In this document: positions 45,132 through 53,782 of the stretch, piece by piece
Layout: every line of letters starts with the position of its first letter
Numbering within the stretch: position 1 is the first letter of the stretch
Assembly (NCBI RefSeq): GCF_032911445.1
Contig: NZ_JAWJEJ010000001.1
Coordinates: 1,426,001-1,490,000 of the forward strand
From: Sphingomonas sp. HF-S4
Lineage (GTDB): Bacteria > Pseudomonadota > Alphaproteobacteria > Sphingomonadales > Sphingomonadaceae
Length of the DNA: 64,000 nucleotides
Direction: 5' to 3'
Notes under the pieces: generated by a model
Database searches by the model: none
Told to the model about the DNA's origin: nothing
The model's input: only the letters and a program-made list of their open reading frames with translations
Position numbers and translations under genes: made by a program

Positions 45132-45509
45132 TCACTTGGTACACGGGCCGGGATATTTTTCGCTGAGCGCGTTGAGCAGGCTGCTCACCGCCGAATATTT
45201 GCGCGACTCGGGCTGGGCGCGCCAGCGGTCGACCGCCACCTTGCGTAGCGTGTCGATATCGACATGCTGGGGGACGCAGAACGCCGCCTCGATCTGGTCG
45301 GTGTCCTGATAATAGGTTGCCATGTCGTGTGCGCCCATCAGGAACCAGTCGCATCGCGCGACCGCTGCGGCGTCGGTGGCGATGCAATCGACATAGATCT
45401 GCTCGCCGCTCTTGAACACGCCGCGGGCGGGGATCGCATCCTGCGCCACCGCGGCGAACGGCACTGTGAGGGCGGCGAGCGCGAGGCCCGTGAGAAGCTT
45501 CGAATCCAT
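45132..45509 (-). CDS. Rap1a/Tai-like periplasmic protein
   Basis: 125 residues from the ATG at 45509, with AAAGGG upstream; the frame continues to 45566. The signal peptide is MDSKLLTGLALAALTVPFAAVAQ. The body carries SGEQIYVDCIATDAAAVARCDWFLMGAHDM and AFCVPQHVDIDTLRKVAVDRW, ending YPGPCTK. The spaced cysteines and the C-P-x-x-V segment match the Rap1a/Tai immunity-protein domain, a fold also found in many stand-alone proteins not tied to toxins. No toxin partner is visible, so an immunity role is not claimed. Confidence 0.75.
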   Translation of the reverse strand: MDSKLLTGLALAALTVPFAAVAQDAIPARGVFKSGEQIYVDCIATDAAAVARCDWFLMGAHDMATYYQDTDQIEAAFCVPQHVDIDTLRKVAVDRWRAQPESRKYSAVSSLLNALSEKYPGPCTK

Positions 45510-45562
45510 GACGACCCTTTGAAAGTACGCCGCGACCCTAGCCTCGGGGCGCTCGATTGCAA

Positions 45563-47620
45563 TCACGCCGCCTTCGCACGTGCCCGGAATCGGTGGAGCA
45601 GCGGCTCGGTATAGCCATTGGGCTGGATCCCGCCTTCGAAAATCAGCGCGTGCGCCGCCTGGAAGGCGAGACTGTCGGCCTCGCGCCCGGCCATCGGCCG
45701 ATACAGCGGATCGCCGGCATTCTGCGCATCGACCTTAGCCGCCATCCGCCGCAGCGCCGCCTCGACATCGGCCTGGCGCGCGACGCCGTGGAGCAGCCAG
45801 TTGGCGATATGCTGCGAGGAGATGCGCAGCGTCGCGCGGTCCTCCATCAGCCCGATATCGTCGATGTCGGGGACCTTCGAGCACCCCACCCCCTGATCGA
45901 TCCAACGCACGACATAGCCGAGGATGCCCTGAGCATTGTTGTCGAGCTCGCGCGCGACCTCCTCGGGTGACCAGTTGCAGCCCTTAGCGACCGGGATGGT
46001 CAGCAGCGGCGCGAGGCCGGGGATCGGCTCGGCGGCAATGGTGCGCTGGCAGGCGAAGACGTCGGTGCGGTGATAGTGCAATGCGTGGAGTGTCGCGGCG
46101 GTGGGCGACGGTACCCAGGCGGTGTTGGCGCCGGCTTGCGGGTGCGCGCCCTTCTGGGCGAGCATGTCGGCCATCCGATCGGGCGCGGCCCACATGCCCT
46201 TGCCGATCTGCGCCTTGCCCGACAGCCCGCAGGCGAGGCCGATGCGGACATTGCGGTCCTCATACGCCTTGATCCAGGCGCTATGCTTGATCTCGCTTTT
46301 GGGGAGCATTGGCCCGGCGCGCATGCTGGTGTGGATCTCGTCGCCGGTGCGATCGAGAAAGCCGGTGTTGATGAAGGCGATGCGGTCCTTCACTGCATGG
46401 ATGCACGCGGCGAGATTGGCCGAGGTGCGGCGCTCCTCGTCCATCACGCCGACCTTGATCGTGTGGCGCGCGAGCCCCAGCAGGTCCTCGACTGCGTCGA
46501 ACAGCCGGTTGGTGAAGCCGCACTCCTCCGGGCCGTGCATCTTGGGCTTGACGATATAGATCGATCCAGCGCGGCTGTTGCGGTGCCTGCCCAGGCCACG
46601 CAGGTCGTACAGCGCGATCAGGCTGGTGACGATCGCGTCGAGCACGCCCTCGGGCGCCTCCTGCCCGTCCCCGAGCAGCACGGCCGGGGTGGTCATCAAG
46701 TGGCCGACGTTGCGCACGAACAGCAGCGAGCGCCCCGGCAGCTCACCGCGATCGGCGTTGAGGCGTCGGGTGATGGTCGTCCCGCTTTTGTCGAACCGCT
46801 CTTCGAGATCGCCCTGCATGAGGCCCAGCCAATTGGCATAGGCGGCGACCTTGTCCTCGGCATCGATCGCGGCGATCGAATCCTCGAGATCGACGATCGT
46901 GGTCAGCGCGGCTTCGAGCAGCACGTCGGCGATCCCCGCCGGATCCTCGCGGCCGATCGGGTGGTCGCGATCGATCACGACTTCGATGTGGAGGCCGTTA
47001 TGGCGGAACAGCCACGGACCGACCTGCTGACCCGGATCGCGCAGCACCGGTTCGCCAGCAAGGTCGATCCAGCTTCCCGCAGCGAGCGGCACGGATTCGT
47101 CGAGGAACGTCTTGGCGAAACCGATCACTTGCGCGCCGCGCTCGGAATCATAGCCCCCTGCCCTGGCCGTGCCCGGCAGCGCATCGGTGCCATAAAGCGC
47201 ATCGTACAGGCTGCCCCAGCGCGCATTGGCGGCGTTGAGCACGAAGCGGGCGTTGAGCGCAGGGACGACCAGTTGTGGCCCGGCCATCGTCGCGATCTCG
47301 GCATCGACGTTCGCCGTGCCGATCGTGAAGGGCGCGGGCTCGGGGACGAGATAGCCGATCTCACGCAGGAACCGCTCCTGCGCGGCGGAGTCCGCGGCAC
47401 GTTCCGGATCCTCTGCCGACCAGCGATCGATCTCAGCCTGGAGGTCGTCGCGCTTCGCCAGCAGCGCGCGATTCTCCGGCGCGAAGCGCGCGAAGATGTC
47501 GGCCGTCCCCGCCCAGAACGTTTCCGGCTCGATCGCCAGCCCCGGCAGCACGCGCGTCTCGACGAAGCGCGAGAGCGCTTCGTCGACCTTCAGCCCGGCG
47601 CGATCGATCGTTGCGGTCAT
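45563..47620 (-). CDS. glcB: Malate synthase G
   Basis: 685 residues from the ATG at 47620, which follows AGGAGGAATCCCC, a strong ribosome site. The frame is open to 47728. The enzyme condenses glyoxylate and acetyl-CoA to malate in the glyoxylate bypass. Family features: [46 protein letters not shown]-type motif ([20 protein letters not shown]), [38 protein letters not shown], and [23 protein letters not shown] MarR-type regulator gene ends 71 bp upstream. Acetyl-CoA from the amino-acid pathways in the window could feed it. Confidence 0.95.
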   Translation of the reverse strand: MTATIDRAGLKVDEALSRFVETRVLPGLAIEPETFWAGTADIFARFAPENRALLAKRDDLQAEIDRWSAEDPERAADSAAQERFLREIGYLVPEPAPFTIGTANVDAEIATMAGPQLVVPALNARFVLNAANARWGSLYDALYGTDALPGTARAGGYDSERGAQVIGFAKTFLDESVPLAAGSWIDLAGEPVLRDPGQQVGPWLFRHNGLHIEVVIDRDHPIGREDPAGIADVLLEAALTTIVDLEDSIAAIDAEDKVAAYANWLGLMQGDLEERFDKSGTTITRRLNADRGELPGRSLLFVRNVGHLMTTPAVLLGDGQEAPEGVLDAIVTSLIALYDLRGLGRHRNSRAGSIYIVKPKMHGPEECGFTNRLFDAVEDLLGLARHTIKVGVMDEERRTSANLAACIHAVKDRIAFINTGFLDRTGDEIHTSMRAGPMLPKSEIKHSAWIKAYEDRNVRIGLACGLSGKAQIGKGMWAAPDRMADMLAQKGAHPQAGANTAWVPSPTAATLHALHYHRTDVFACQRTIAAEPIPGLAPLLTIPVAKGCNWSPEEVARELDNNAQGILGYVVRWIDQGVGCSKVPDIDDIGLMEDRATLRISSQHIANWLLHGVARQADVEAALRRMAAKVDAQNAGDPLYRPMAGREADSLAFQAAHALIFEGGIQPNGYTEPLLHRFRARAKAA

Positions 47621-47690
47621 GGGGATTCCTCCTGCATCACGATAATGCCTGGGGAGGGCGTGGACGGCGTAACCGGCGCGGCGCCGCGGA

Positions 47691-48143
47691 TCAACCCCCG
47701 CGATCGAGCGCGACCGCCGCCGCCTCAATCCGTTCGAGCATCGCGCCCAATTGTTCGCGTTCGGATTCGCTCAAAGTAGCGAAGATGCGGCGTTCGAATT
47801 CGAGCGCTTTTGGGGCGACCTGCTCGTAGAGCGCCCAGCCCTGCTCCGAGAGGCTGAGCAGGTGCGAGCGCTGGTCGTCGGGATTGGCACCACGCTGGAT
47901 CAGCCCGCGTTCGGCCAGCGCGATCGCGGCGCGGCTGACGGTGACCTTGTCCATCCGCGTGCGGCCGCACAACGCCTGCTGGCTCATCGCCCCGCCCTCG
48001 GCGAGGACGGCGACCAGCCGCCATTCGGGAATGCGCAGTCCGAACAGCGTGCGATAGGCAGAGGCGATCGCGTCCGACACGGTGTTGGACGCGATCGAGA
48101 GCCGATAGGGCAGGAATTGGTCGAGCTTGAGCGATCCGGGCAT
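47691..48143 (-). CDS. MarR-family transcriptional regulator
   Basis: 150 residues from ATG 48143; GTGAGGTC precedes it. The frame is open upstream to 48215 with a Cys-rich lead lacking a ribosome site. The winged helix is seen in [67 protein letters not shown], ending with a coiled dimerisation helix. It is directly upstream of glcB on the same strand, so it may control glcB or itself. Two palindromes 38-67 bp upstream of its start are good autoregulatory operator candidates. Confidence 0.9.
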   Translation of the reverse strand: MPGSLKLDQFLPYRLSIASNTVSDAIASAYRTLFGLRIPEWRLVAVLAEGGAMSQQALCGRTRMDKVTVSRAAIALAERGLIQRGANPDDQRSHLLSLSEQGWALYEQVAPKALEFERRIFATLSESEREQLGAMLERIEAAAVALDRGG

Positions 48144-48181
48144 GACCTCACCGTGCTGCCATCGTACGTCCGCTGCAAGTG

Positions 48182-48210
48182 ACAACGTTGTACGCTTGCA
48201 TTTTGTGCAA
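48182..48210. promoter_or_regulatory. Palindromes in the marR promoter region
   Basis: ACAACGTTGT (48182-48191) is a perfect 10-bp palindrome flanked by GCAAG/CTTGC arms. TTGCA-TTTTG-TGCAA (48196-48210) is a second inverted repeat next to it. They lie 38-67 bp before the marR start and are the best operator candidates here. Confidence 0.55.
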
Positions 48211-48301
48211 CCCAACCCGCATCTCTTCGCACTTGCAACATATGCCGCTGCGGCGCAGAAAGATCGGGCCTTTCAGGCATCCTCTCCTAAAACTTTCAAA
48301 C

Positions 48302-48329
48302 GGCCGTCCTTCGGGGCGGCCTTTTTTTT
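48302..48329 (+). terminator. Strong plus-strand terminator with no plus-strand gene upstream
   Basis: GGCCGTCC-TTCG-GGGCGGCC (one G-T pair) is followed by eight T. It is on the plus strand between two minus-strand genes, with the nearest plus-strand gene far upstream. Such a terminator implies a short plus-strand transcript in 48144-48329. Confidence 0.85.
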
Positions 48330-48360
48330 GGAAAAGCCTCCTTTACGGGCTGGGCTAAAG

Positions 48361-49767
48361 TCACTTCATCTGCCGCTTGATTGTGGCCCAGGTCGCCTTG
48401 CCGTAAGGCGGTTTCATCCCCGCTAACTTGGCCACGTCGATCCGCGGCTGCTTGTAGATGCTGCGCGCGTGGCTGAAGGTGCGGAAGCCCGCCTCGCCGT
48501 GATAGGCGCCGGTGCCCGACGGGCCGATCCCGCCGAACGGCAGTTCCTCCTGGCTGACGTGGAAGATCACGTCGTCGAGCGTCACTCCGCCCGAGATTGT
48601 ACGGTCGAGCACGCGGCGCCGCTCGTTGCCATCGCTGCCGAAATAATAGAGCGCCAGCGGGCGGTCGCGGCGGTTCACTTCGGCGATGGCGTCGTCGATA
48701 TGCTGGTAGCTGCGCACTGGGAGGACGGGGCCGAAGATCTCCTCCTGCATCACCGTCATGTCGTCGGTGGCGCCGCGGATGATGTGGAGCGGGAGTTTCC
48801 GCGCGTTCGACGCAGCGAAATCCTCGCCTGCCGGATTGACCGCGATCACCTCGGCGCCCTTGGCGCGGGCGTCGTCGATCCACTCGGTCAGCCGGGCATG
48901 ATGGCGATCGTTGATGATCGCCGTGTAATCGGGATTGTCGAGCAGGCGCGGGTACATCGCCGCGGCGGCGCGGGTGAGGCCCTCGACGACCTCCGCCTCC
49001 TTCTCCTCGGGCACCAGCATGTAATCGGGGGCGAGGCAAATCTGCCCGGCGTTGAGCATCTTGCCCATCACCACCCGTTCGGTCGCCTGGGCGATATTGG
49101 CCGAGCGGCCGAGGACCACCGGCGACTTGCCGCCGAGCTCGAGCGTCACCGGCACGAGGTTGTCCGCCGCGGCGTGGAGGATGTGCCTGGCGATCCCCGT
49201 CGCGCCCGTGAACAGCAGGTGATCGAAGGGAAGCTCGGCGAACGCCTTGCCGATCTCCGGCCCGCCGCCGACGAAGGCGACCTCCTCGGGCGCGAAATAG
49301 CGCGCGGCCAGTTCCTCGAACAACGCGGCGACCACCGGCGTGAACTCGCTGGTCTTGACCATCGCGCGGTTGCCCGCGGCGAGGACCCCGGCAAGCGGGC
49401 TCATCACCAGATTCACCGGGAAGTTCCACGGCGCGATGATCCCGACCACGCCCTTGGGCTGATACTCGACCCAGGCGCGTGCGCCGAGCAGGCCGAGCGG
49501 GAACATCGTCGCCTTGCGCTCCGACCGCATCCATCGCGCGACATGCTTCCGCGCGTGCCTGAGCGGACCGACCGAAGCGGCGATGTCGGCGATCATCGAC
49601 TGCTCGCGGCTGCGATGGCCGAAATCCTCGCTCAGCGCGTCGCAAAAGCGCGCGGCATTGTCGGCGACCATCGCGATCGCGCGGTCAAGCCGGTTCCGGC
49701 GCGCGGCGAGCGATACCGGCAATTCGGCCATGAACGTGGCGCGCTGAAGCCCGAGAATGTTTTTCAT
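48361..49767 (-). CDS. Coniferyl-aldehyde-dehydrogenase-type aldehyde dehydrogenase
   Basis: 468 residues from the ATG at 49767; the frame extends to 49803. It is an NAD(P)-linked aldehyde dehydrogenase with GVVGIIAPWNFPVNLVMSPLAGVLAAGNRAMVKTSEFTP, LELGGKSPVVLG, the catalytic-cysteine motif NAGQICLAPDYMLVP, and FGPVLPVRSYQHIDDAI. The C-terminal SGTGAYHGEAGFRTFSHARSI matches the coniferyl aldehyde dehydrogenase branch. Members oxidise aromatic or aliphatic aldehydes. Its promoter would lie near the prepilin peptidase gene 3' end. Substrate is not readable. Confidence 0.9.
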   Translation of the reverse strand: MKNILGLQRATFMAELPVSLAARRNRLDRAIAMVADNAARFCDALSEDFGHRSREQSMIADIAASVGPLRHARKHVARWMRSERKATMFPLGLLGARAWVEYQPKGVVGIIAPWNFPVNLVMSPLAGVLAAGNRAMVKTSEFTPVVAALFEELAARYFAPEEVAFVGGGPEIGKAFAELPFDHLLFTGATGIARHILHAAADNLVPVTLELGGKSPVVLGRSANIAQATERVVMGKMLNAGQICLAPDYMLVPEEKEAEVVEGLTRAAAAMYPRLLDNPDYTAIINDRHHARLTEWIDDARAKGAEVIAVNPAGEDFAASNARKLPLHIIRGATDDMTVMQEEIFGPVLPVRSYQHIDDAIAEVNRRDRPLALYYFGSDGNERRRVLDRTISGGVTLDDVIFHVSQEELPFGGIGPSGTGAYHGEAGFRTFSHARSIYKQPRIDVAKLAGMKPPYGKATWATIKRQMK

Positions 49768-49816
49768 CGCGGATGTGTGCGGCCAAACCACGCTCCGGCG
49801 CAAGCAGCGGCACGCA

Positions 49817-50569
49817 TCACGCCAACGCGTGGCCCAGCCACACCGCCCACGCCGCCGTCGCGAGCATCACCCCGAACGGCAGTCGATCGGTGCCCGACAC
49901 CTTGCGCCCGGCGCTAATGAATCCCAGCACCGCCGCCAGCCCGATCAGCGCGGCGGCGAGCAGCACCATCGGCAGCGCCTGCCAGCCGAGCCAGCAGCCG
50001 ATCGCACCGAACAGCTTGGGATCCCCCCCGCCCAGCCCCTGGCGTCCGCGCACCACGCGATAGCCCGCCGCGACGGCCGCCAGCGCGGCATAGCCGCCGA
50101 TCCCGCCGATCAGCCGCGCGTCGATGGCCGGGGGCAATCCGGCCAGTCCTGCCGCCAGCCCTGCCGCCGCCAGCGCGCCGGTGAGCAGGTTGGGCAGCCA
50201 ATATGCGGCGAGGTCGAGCGCGGCGAGGGTCAGCAGCAGCCAGCCGAACACCGCGCCCGCCACCGCGGCGACACCGGGCGCCGCGAGGCCAGCGGTCACC
50301 CCGATCGCCATTCCGGCAAGCTCCGTCGCGACATGGCCGGGATGGATCGGCGCGCCGCAGCCCCGGCAGCGGCCGCGCTGGAGCACGAAGCTGAGCACCG
50401 GTATCAGCTCGCCGGCGCCGAGATCCTTCCTGCAGCTGTCGCAGTTCGAGCGTCCCTGCAGCGCCGAGCGCCCGGCGGGCCAGCGCAGCGCCACCGTCGC
50501 GATGAAGCTGCCGAAGACGAGGCCGAGCACCCCAAGCAGCACCGGCCATAGCCAGGAGTCAATCGCCAT
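49817..50569 (-). CDS. Prepilin peptidase / methyltransferase (A24)
   Basis: 250-residue multi-pass inner-membrane aspartic protease that processes type IV prepilins or type II secretion pseudopilins. The zinc-binding cysteines are C43, C46, C68 and C71 in the N-terminal methyltransferase domain. Catalytic aspartates read as Asp119 (LAALDLAAYWLPN) and Asp183 (GLGGGDPKLFGA). The usual LPD of this motif reads LPN. No pilin genes are in the window. A 21-codon ORF upstream overlaps its start. Confidence 0.92.
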   Translation of the reverse strand: MAIDSWLWPVLLGVLGLVFGSFIATVALRWPAGRSALQGRSNCDSCRKDLGAGELIPVLSFVLQRGRCRGCGAPIHPGHVATELAGMAIGVTAGLAAPGVAAVAGAVFGWLLLTLAALDLAAYWLPNLLTGALAAAGLAAGLAGLPPAIDARLIGGIGGYAALAAVAAGYRVVRGRQGLGGGDPKLFGAIGCWLGWQALPMVLLAAALIGLAAVLGFISAGRKVSGTDRLPFGVMLATAAWAVWLGHALA

Positions 50570-50624
50570 CGTGCGGCGGCCGCGTGCGGATCAGATAGCG
50601 ATTGAGGGTGTCGACCAGCGTCAT
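50559..50624 (-). CDS. Candidate 21-residue small ORF coupled to the prepilin peptidase
   Basis: From the ATG at 50624 (AAAGG eight bases upstream), 21 codons run MTLVDTLNRYLIRTRPPHD and two more, then stop at 50559. The stop lies 11 bp inside the start of the prepilin peptidase gene in another frame. It could be a leader peptide, the remains of an upstream gene, or chance. No promoter is evident. Confidence 0.3.
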   Translation of the reverse strand: MTLVDTLNRYLIRTRPPHDGD

Positions 50625-50710
50625 GCCGGGCCTTTCTGGGGGGCGTCCCCGGCTTTTGCAAACCGGCGCGCGGAGGATTAGATCGCGCCCAACAAATGAG
50701 AGGAAGCCAA

Positions 50711-51898
50711 ATGTCCGCCGACGAGATCGTCATCGCATCCTATGCCCGCACCCCGATGGGCAGCTTCCAGGGGTGCCTGGCCGGCGCCAGCGCCACCGAT
50801 CTGGGCGCCACCGCGGTCGGCGCCGCGGTCGAGCGCGCCGGATTGAAGGGCGACGCGGTCGAGCGGATCTATATGGGGTGCGTGCTCCCCGCCGGGCTCG
50901 GCCAGGCGCCGGCGCGCCAGGCGGCGCTCAACGCCGGGCTGCCGCATCATATCGAGGCGACGACGATCAACAAGATGTGCGGCAGCGGGATGCAGGCGGC
51001 GATCATGGCCGCCGACGCGCTCGCCGCGGGATCGGCCGACCTGATCGTTGCGGGCGGCATGGAGAGCATGACCAATTCGCCCTATCTCTCGCTGCGTCAC
51101 CGCGCCGGCGCACGGATCGGGCACGACGTGCTCAAGGACCATATGTATCTCGACGGGCTCGAGGATGCCTATGAGCCCGGCCGGCTGATGGGCAGCTTCG
51201 CCGAGGAGACGGCGCAGGAATATCAGTTCACCCGCGAAGCCCAGGACGATTTCGCGATTGCCTCGCTCCAGCGCGCGCAGAAGGCGCAGCAATCGGGCGC
51301 GTTCGACCGCGAGATCGTCCCCGTCGAGGTCAAGGGCCGCAAGGGCGCGACCACCGTCACCCTCGACGAGCAGCCCGCGCGGGGCGACATCGCCAAGATC
51401 CCGACGCTCAAGCCCGCTTTCTCCAAGGACGGCACGATCACCGCGGCCAATGCCTCGTCGATCTCGGACGGCGCGGCGGCGCTGGTGATGACCCGCGCCA
51501 GCGTCGCCGAGCGGCTGGGGCTGACGCCGCGGGCACGCGTGGTGTCGCATGCCGCGCACGCGCACGTCCCTTCGCGCTTCACCACCGCGCCGGTCTATGC
51601 GATGCGCCGCGCGCTGGAAAAGGCCGGCTGGCAGATCGGCGATGTCGACCTGTTCGAAGTCAACGAGGCGTTCGCCTGCGTCGCGATGATCGCGATGCAC
51701 GACCTGAGCATTTCGCACGACGTGCTCAACGTCCATGGCGGCGCCTGCGCGCTCGGCCACCCGATCGGCGCGAGCGGTGCGCGGGTGATCGCGACCTTGC
51801 TCTCGGCGCTGGAGACGCACGGCCAGAAGCGCGGGCTCGCCTCGCTGTGCATCGGCGGCGGCGAAGCGACCGCGATGGCGGTGGAACTGCTGGAGTAA
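50711..51898 (+). CDS. Acetyl-CoA C-acyltransferase (thiolase II type)
   Basis: 395-residue thiolase from ATG 50711, with GAGAGGAAGCC upstream. The nucleophile is Cys90 in INKMCGSGMQAA. The C-terminal thiolase motifs NVHGGACALGHPIGASGAR (His and Cys) and CIGGGEATAMAVEL are intact. Biosynthetic or degradative thiolases interconvert acetoacetyl-CoA and two acetyl-CoA. In this window it could take acetoacetyl-CoA from leucine or tyrosine breakdown, but its place here does not prove that role. Confidence 0.93.
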   Translation: MSADEIVIASYARTPMGSFQGCLAGASATDLGATAVGAAVERAGLKGDAVERIYMGCVLPAGLGQAPARQAALNAGLPHHIEATTINKMCGSGMQAAIMAADALAAGSADLIVAGGMESMTNSPYLSLRHRAGARIGHDVLKDHMYLDGLEDAYEPGRLMGSFAEETAQEYQFTREAQDDFAIASLQRAQKAQQSGAFDREIVPVEVKGRKGATTVTLDEQPARGDIAKIPTLKPAFSKDGTITAANASSISDGAAALVMTRASVAERLGLTPRARVVSHAAHAHVPSRFTTAPVYAMRRALEKAGWQIGDVDLFEVNEAFACVAMIAMHDLSISHDVLNVHGGACALGHPIGASGARVIATLLSALETHGQKRGLASLCIGGGEATAMAVELLE

Positions 51899-51901
51899 AA
51901 A

Positions 51902-52027
51902 CCTCTCCCTATGGGAGAGGGAGGGAGCGCCAGGGCGCGGAAGGTTGCGGGCAGGTAGATGAGCCTGCCCTCACTCTTCCCACTCGCTTCGCTCGCGGGC
52001 CCCTTCTCGCTCCCAAGGGGAGCGGGA
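51902..52027. repeat. Intergenic inverted-repeat element between convergent genes
   Basis: The left hairpin CCTCTCCC-TAT-GGGAGAGG (51902-51920) and right end CTCGCTCCCAAGGGGAGCG mirror each other. It sits between the thiolase and SH3-protein stops and probably serves as a two-way terminator. Confidence 0.65.
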
Positions 52028-52030
52028 GTT

Positions 52031-52522
52031 TTAGTTCACCACTTCACCCGGTTCGACGCCCCAGATCCGCGACTGCTCGACATAGCCGCTGCGGCCGTTC
52101 ACGTCGAAGCGGCACCAGCCGCTGGCGCATTTGCTGATTACGCCGACCACGCCGGGCTCGGCGCGCCAGTTGAGGTGCGCGTCGGGCTCGGGGGCGGAGC
52201 GCAGCTCGGCGATGCCGCCGACGATGATCGCCGTGCGCCGCTCGTCCAGCAGGTTGCGCAGCAGCCAGCCCTGGGTTCCGCTCGGATCCTCGACCTTGCG
52301 CCACTCGCCATAGACGTCGAGCACCTTGAGCGGCAGGTGGCGGCGCTGGTAGAGCCAGCTCGCCGGATAGTTGCGCCCCGGACCGGTGCGCATCCGCGCC
52401 TTGTCGACATCGATCGACACCCAATAAGGCGGCTTGCGCTGCGCGAGCGCAGGCATGGCGAGCGCCAGCGCCGCGATCCCCAGCAAGGCCCATCCGCCGA
52501 GCCGCGTTTTTTCCCCTGTCAT
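52031..52522 (-). CDS. Bacterial SH3-domain exported protein
   Basis: 163 residues. A signal peptide (WALLGIAALALAMPALAQ) is followed by a typical bacterial SH3 repeat (RMRTGPGRNYPASWLYQRRHLPLKVLDVYGEWRKVEDPSGTQGWLLRNLL). A second SH3-like unit is seen in AELRSAPEPDAHLNWRAEPGVVGVISKCASGWCRFDVNGRSGYVEQ. Such proteins bind peptidoglycan or envelope ligands; the target is not known. The genes on either side are on the opposite strand (thiolase converging, 2-hydroxyacid dehydrogenase diverging). Confidence 0.87.
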   Translation of the reverse strand: MTGEKTRLGGWALLGIAALALAMPALAQRKPPYWVSIDVDKARMRTGPGRNYPASWLYQRRHLPLKVLDVYGEWRKVEDPSGTQGWLLRNLLDERRTAIIVGGIAELRSAPEPDAHLNWRAEPGVVGVISKCASGWCRFDVNGRSGYVEQSRIWGVEPGEVVN

Positions 52523-52599
52523 GCTTCGGGTAATACTGCGGGCAGGTGCTGCGCTTCAACCCGTTGACTGTAGCCGCCGGGAGCGCCAAGCCGCCCTGA

Positions 52600-53598
52600 A
52601 TGGCACACACCGCGCGCCCTTCCCGCCCCCGCGTGACCGTCACGCGGACGCTGCCCCAGGCGATCGAGGCGCGGATGGCCGAATTGTTCGATGCCGTGCT
52701 CAATCCCGACGATGCGCCGATGGGCCGCGACGCGCTCGTCGCGGCGATGGCCGATGCCGACGTGCTGGTGCCCACGGTCACCGACCGGATCGACGCCGCG
52801 CTGATCGAGGCGGCGCCCGAGCGGCTCAGGCTGATCGCCAATTACGGCGCCGGCCATGGCCATATCGACCTCAAGGCGGCGCGGGCGCGCGGGATCACCG
52901 TCACCAACACGCCGGGCGTGCTGACGGAAGACACCGCCGACATGGCGATGGCACTGATCCTCGCCGCGCCGCGCCGGCTGATCGAAGGCGACAAGCTGGT
53001 GCGTTCGGGCGCTTGGAGCGGCTGGTGCCCCACGGGCATGCGCGGCCACCGGATCGGCGGCAGGAAGCTCGGCATCCTCGGCATGGGGCGGATCGGACAG
53101 GCGGTGGCGCAGCGCGCACGCGCCTTCGGGCTGCAGATCCACTATCACAACCGCCACCGCATCCCCGAAGTCGCCGAAGCACAGTTGGGCGCCACCTTCC
53201 ATGCCGATCTCGATACGATGCTCGCGGCGGTGGATATCCTGACGATTCACACCCCGCACAGCGCCAGCACCGGCGGGCTGATCGACGCGCGGCGGCTCGA
53301 CCTGCTCGGCGCCGAGGGCTGGCTGATCAACACTGCGCGGGGCGAGATCGTCGATCCCGAGGCGCTGGTGCACGCGCTGACCGAGGGGCGAATCGCCGGC
53401 GCGGGGCTCGACGTCTATGTGGACGAGCCCGCGGTCGATCCGCGGCTGGTGGCGCTGGATAACGTCGTGCTGCTCCCGCATCTCGGCTCGGCCACCTTCG
53501 AGGGGCGCGAGGCGATGGGGCAGAAGGTCATCACCAACATCCGCTCCTGGGTCGACGGCCACCGCCCGCCCGACCAGGTGCTGGAGGGGTGGCTCTAG
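52600..53598 (+). CDS. D-2-hydroxyacid dehydrogenase (glyoxylate/hydroxypyruvate reductase type)
   Basis: 332-residue NAD(P)-dependent dehydrogenase. Rossmann motif: KLGILGMGRIGQAVAQRARAFG. The catalytic Arg is in INTARGEIVD, and the acid/base pair is in the VDEPAVDPRLVALDNVVLLPHLGSATFE segment, with the active-site His in LPHLGSAT. NYGAGHGHIDLKAARARGI and TNTPGVLTEDTADMAMALILA are family marks of the GyaR/glycerate dehydrogenase branch. It likely reduces glyoxylate, hydroxypyruvate or a related acid. A bidirectional terminator follows. Confidence 0.92.
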   Translation: MAHTARPSRPRVTVTRTLPQAIEARMAELFDAVLNPDDAPMGRDALVAAMADADVLVPTVTDRIDAALIEAAPERLRLIANYGAGHGHIDLKAARARGITVTNTPGVLTEDTADMAMALILAAPRRLIEGDKLVRSGAWSGWCPTGMRGHRIGGRKLGILGMGRIGQAVAQRARAFGLQIHYHNRHRIPEVAEAQLGATFHADLDTMLAAVDILTIHTPHSASTGGLIDARRLDLLGAEGWLINTARGEIVDPEALVHALTEGRIAGAGLDVYVDEPAVDPRLVALDNVVLLPHLGSATFEGREAMGQKVITNIRSWVDGHRPPDQVLEGWL

Positions 53599-53621
53599 GC
53601 CGTATCAATTCGCCCCTGATC

Positions 53622-53757
53622 CCCCTCCCTGCAAGGGAGGGGCTGGGGGTGGGTGGCGAGCGTAGCGAGCCCAGCGACGTCATCGGTACAAAGAAAAGGC
53701 CGGGCATCGAGCCCGACCTTTTCTAACCCACCCCTAACCCCTCCTTGCAGGGAGGGG
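53622..53757. repeat. Intergenic inverted-repeat element enclosing a terminator
   Basis: CCCCTCCCT-GCA-AGGGAGGGG begins at 53622 and ACCCACCCCTAACCCCTCC with a matching GGAGGGG closes it near 53757. The GGTGGGT and ACCCACC blocks also pair. A separate terminator hairpin lies in the middle. Confidence 0.7.
53693..53723. terminator. Bidirectional terminator between convergent genes
   Basis: GAAAAGG-C-CGGGC (53693-53705) pairs with GCCCG-A-CCTTTTC (53711-53723) across ATCGA. T-rich sequence follows the stem on both strands, so it can end both the hydroxyacid dehydrogenase and the amidotransferase transcripts. Confidence 0.7.
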
Positions 53758-53782
53758 AATCTGACGCGCGATACGCCCTCAT

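Noticed and set aside
45132-45509. Toxin immunity function for the Rap1a-like protein
   Set aside because: The fold is also found in many proteins unrelated to type VI secretion, and no toxin or secretion gene is nearby.
48127-48426. Plus-strand 99-codon ORF across the marR/aldehyde dehydrogenase gap
   Set aside because: It reads through the palindromes and the terminator hairpin and has no ribosome site. The region is better explained as regulatory plus small RNA.
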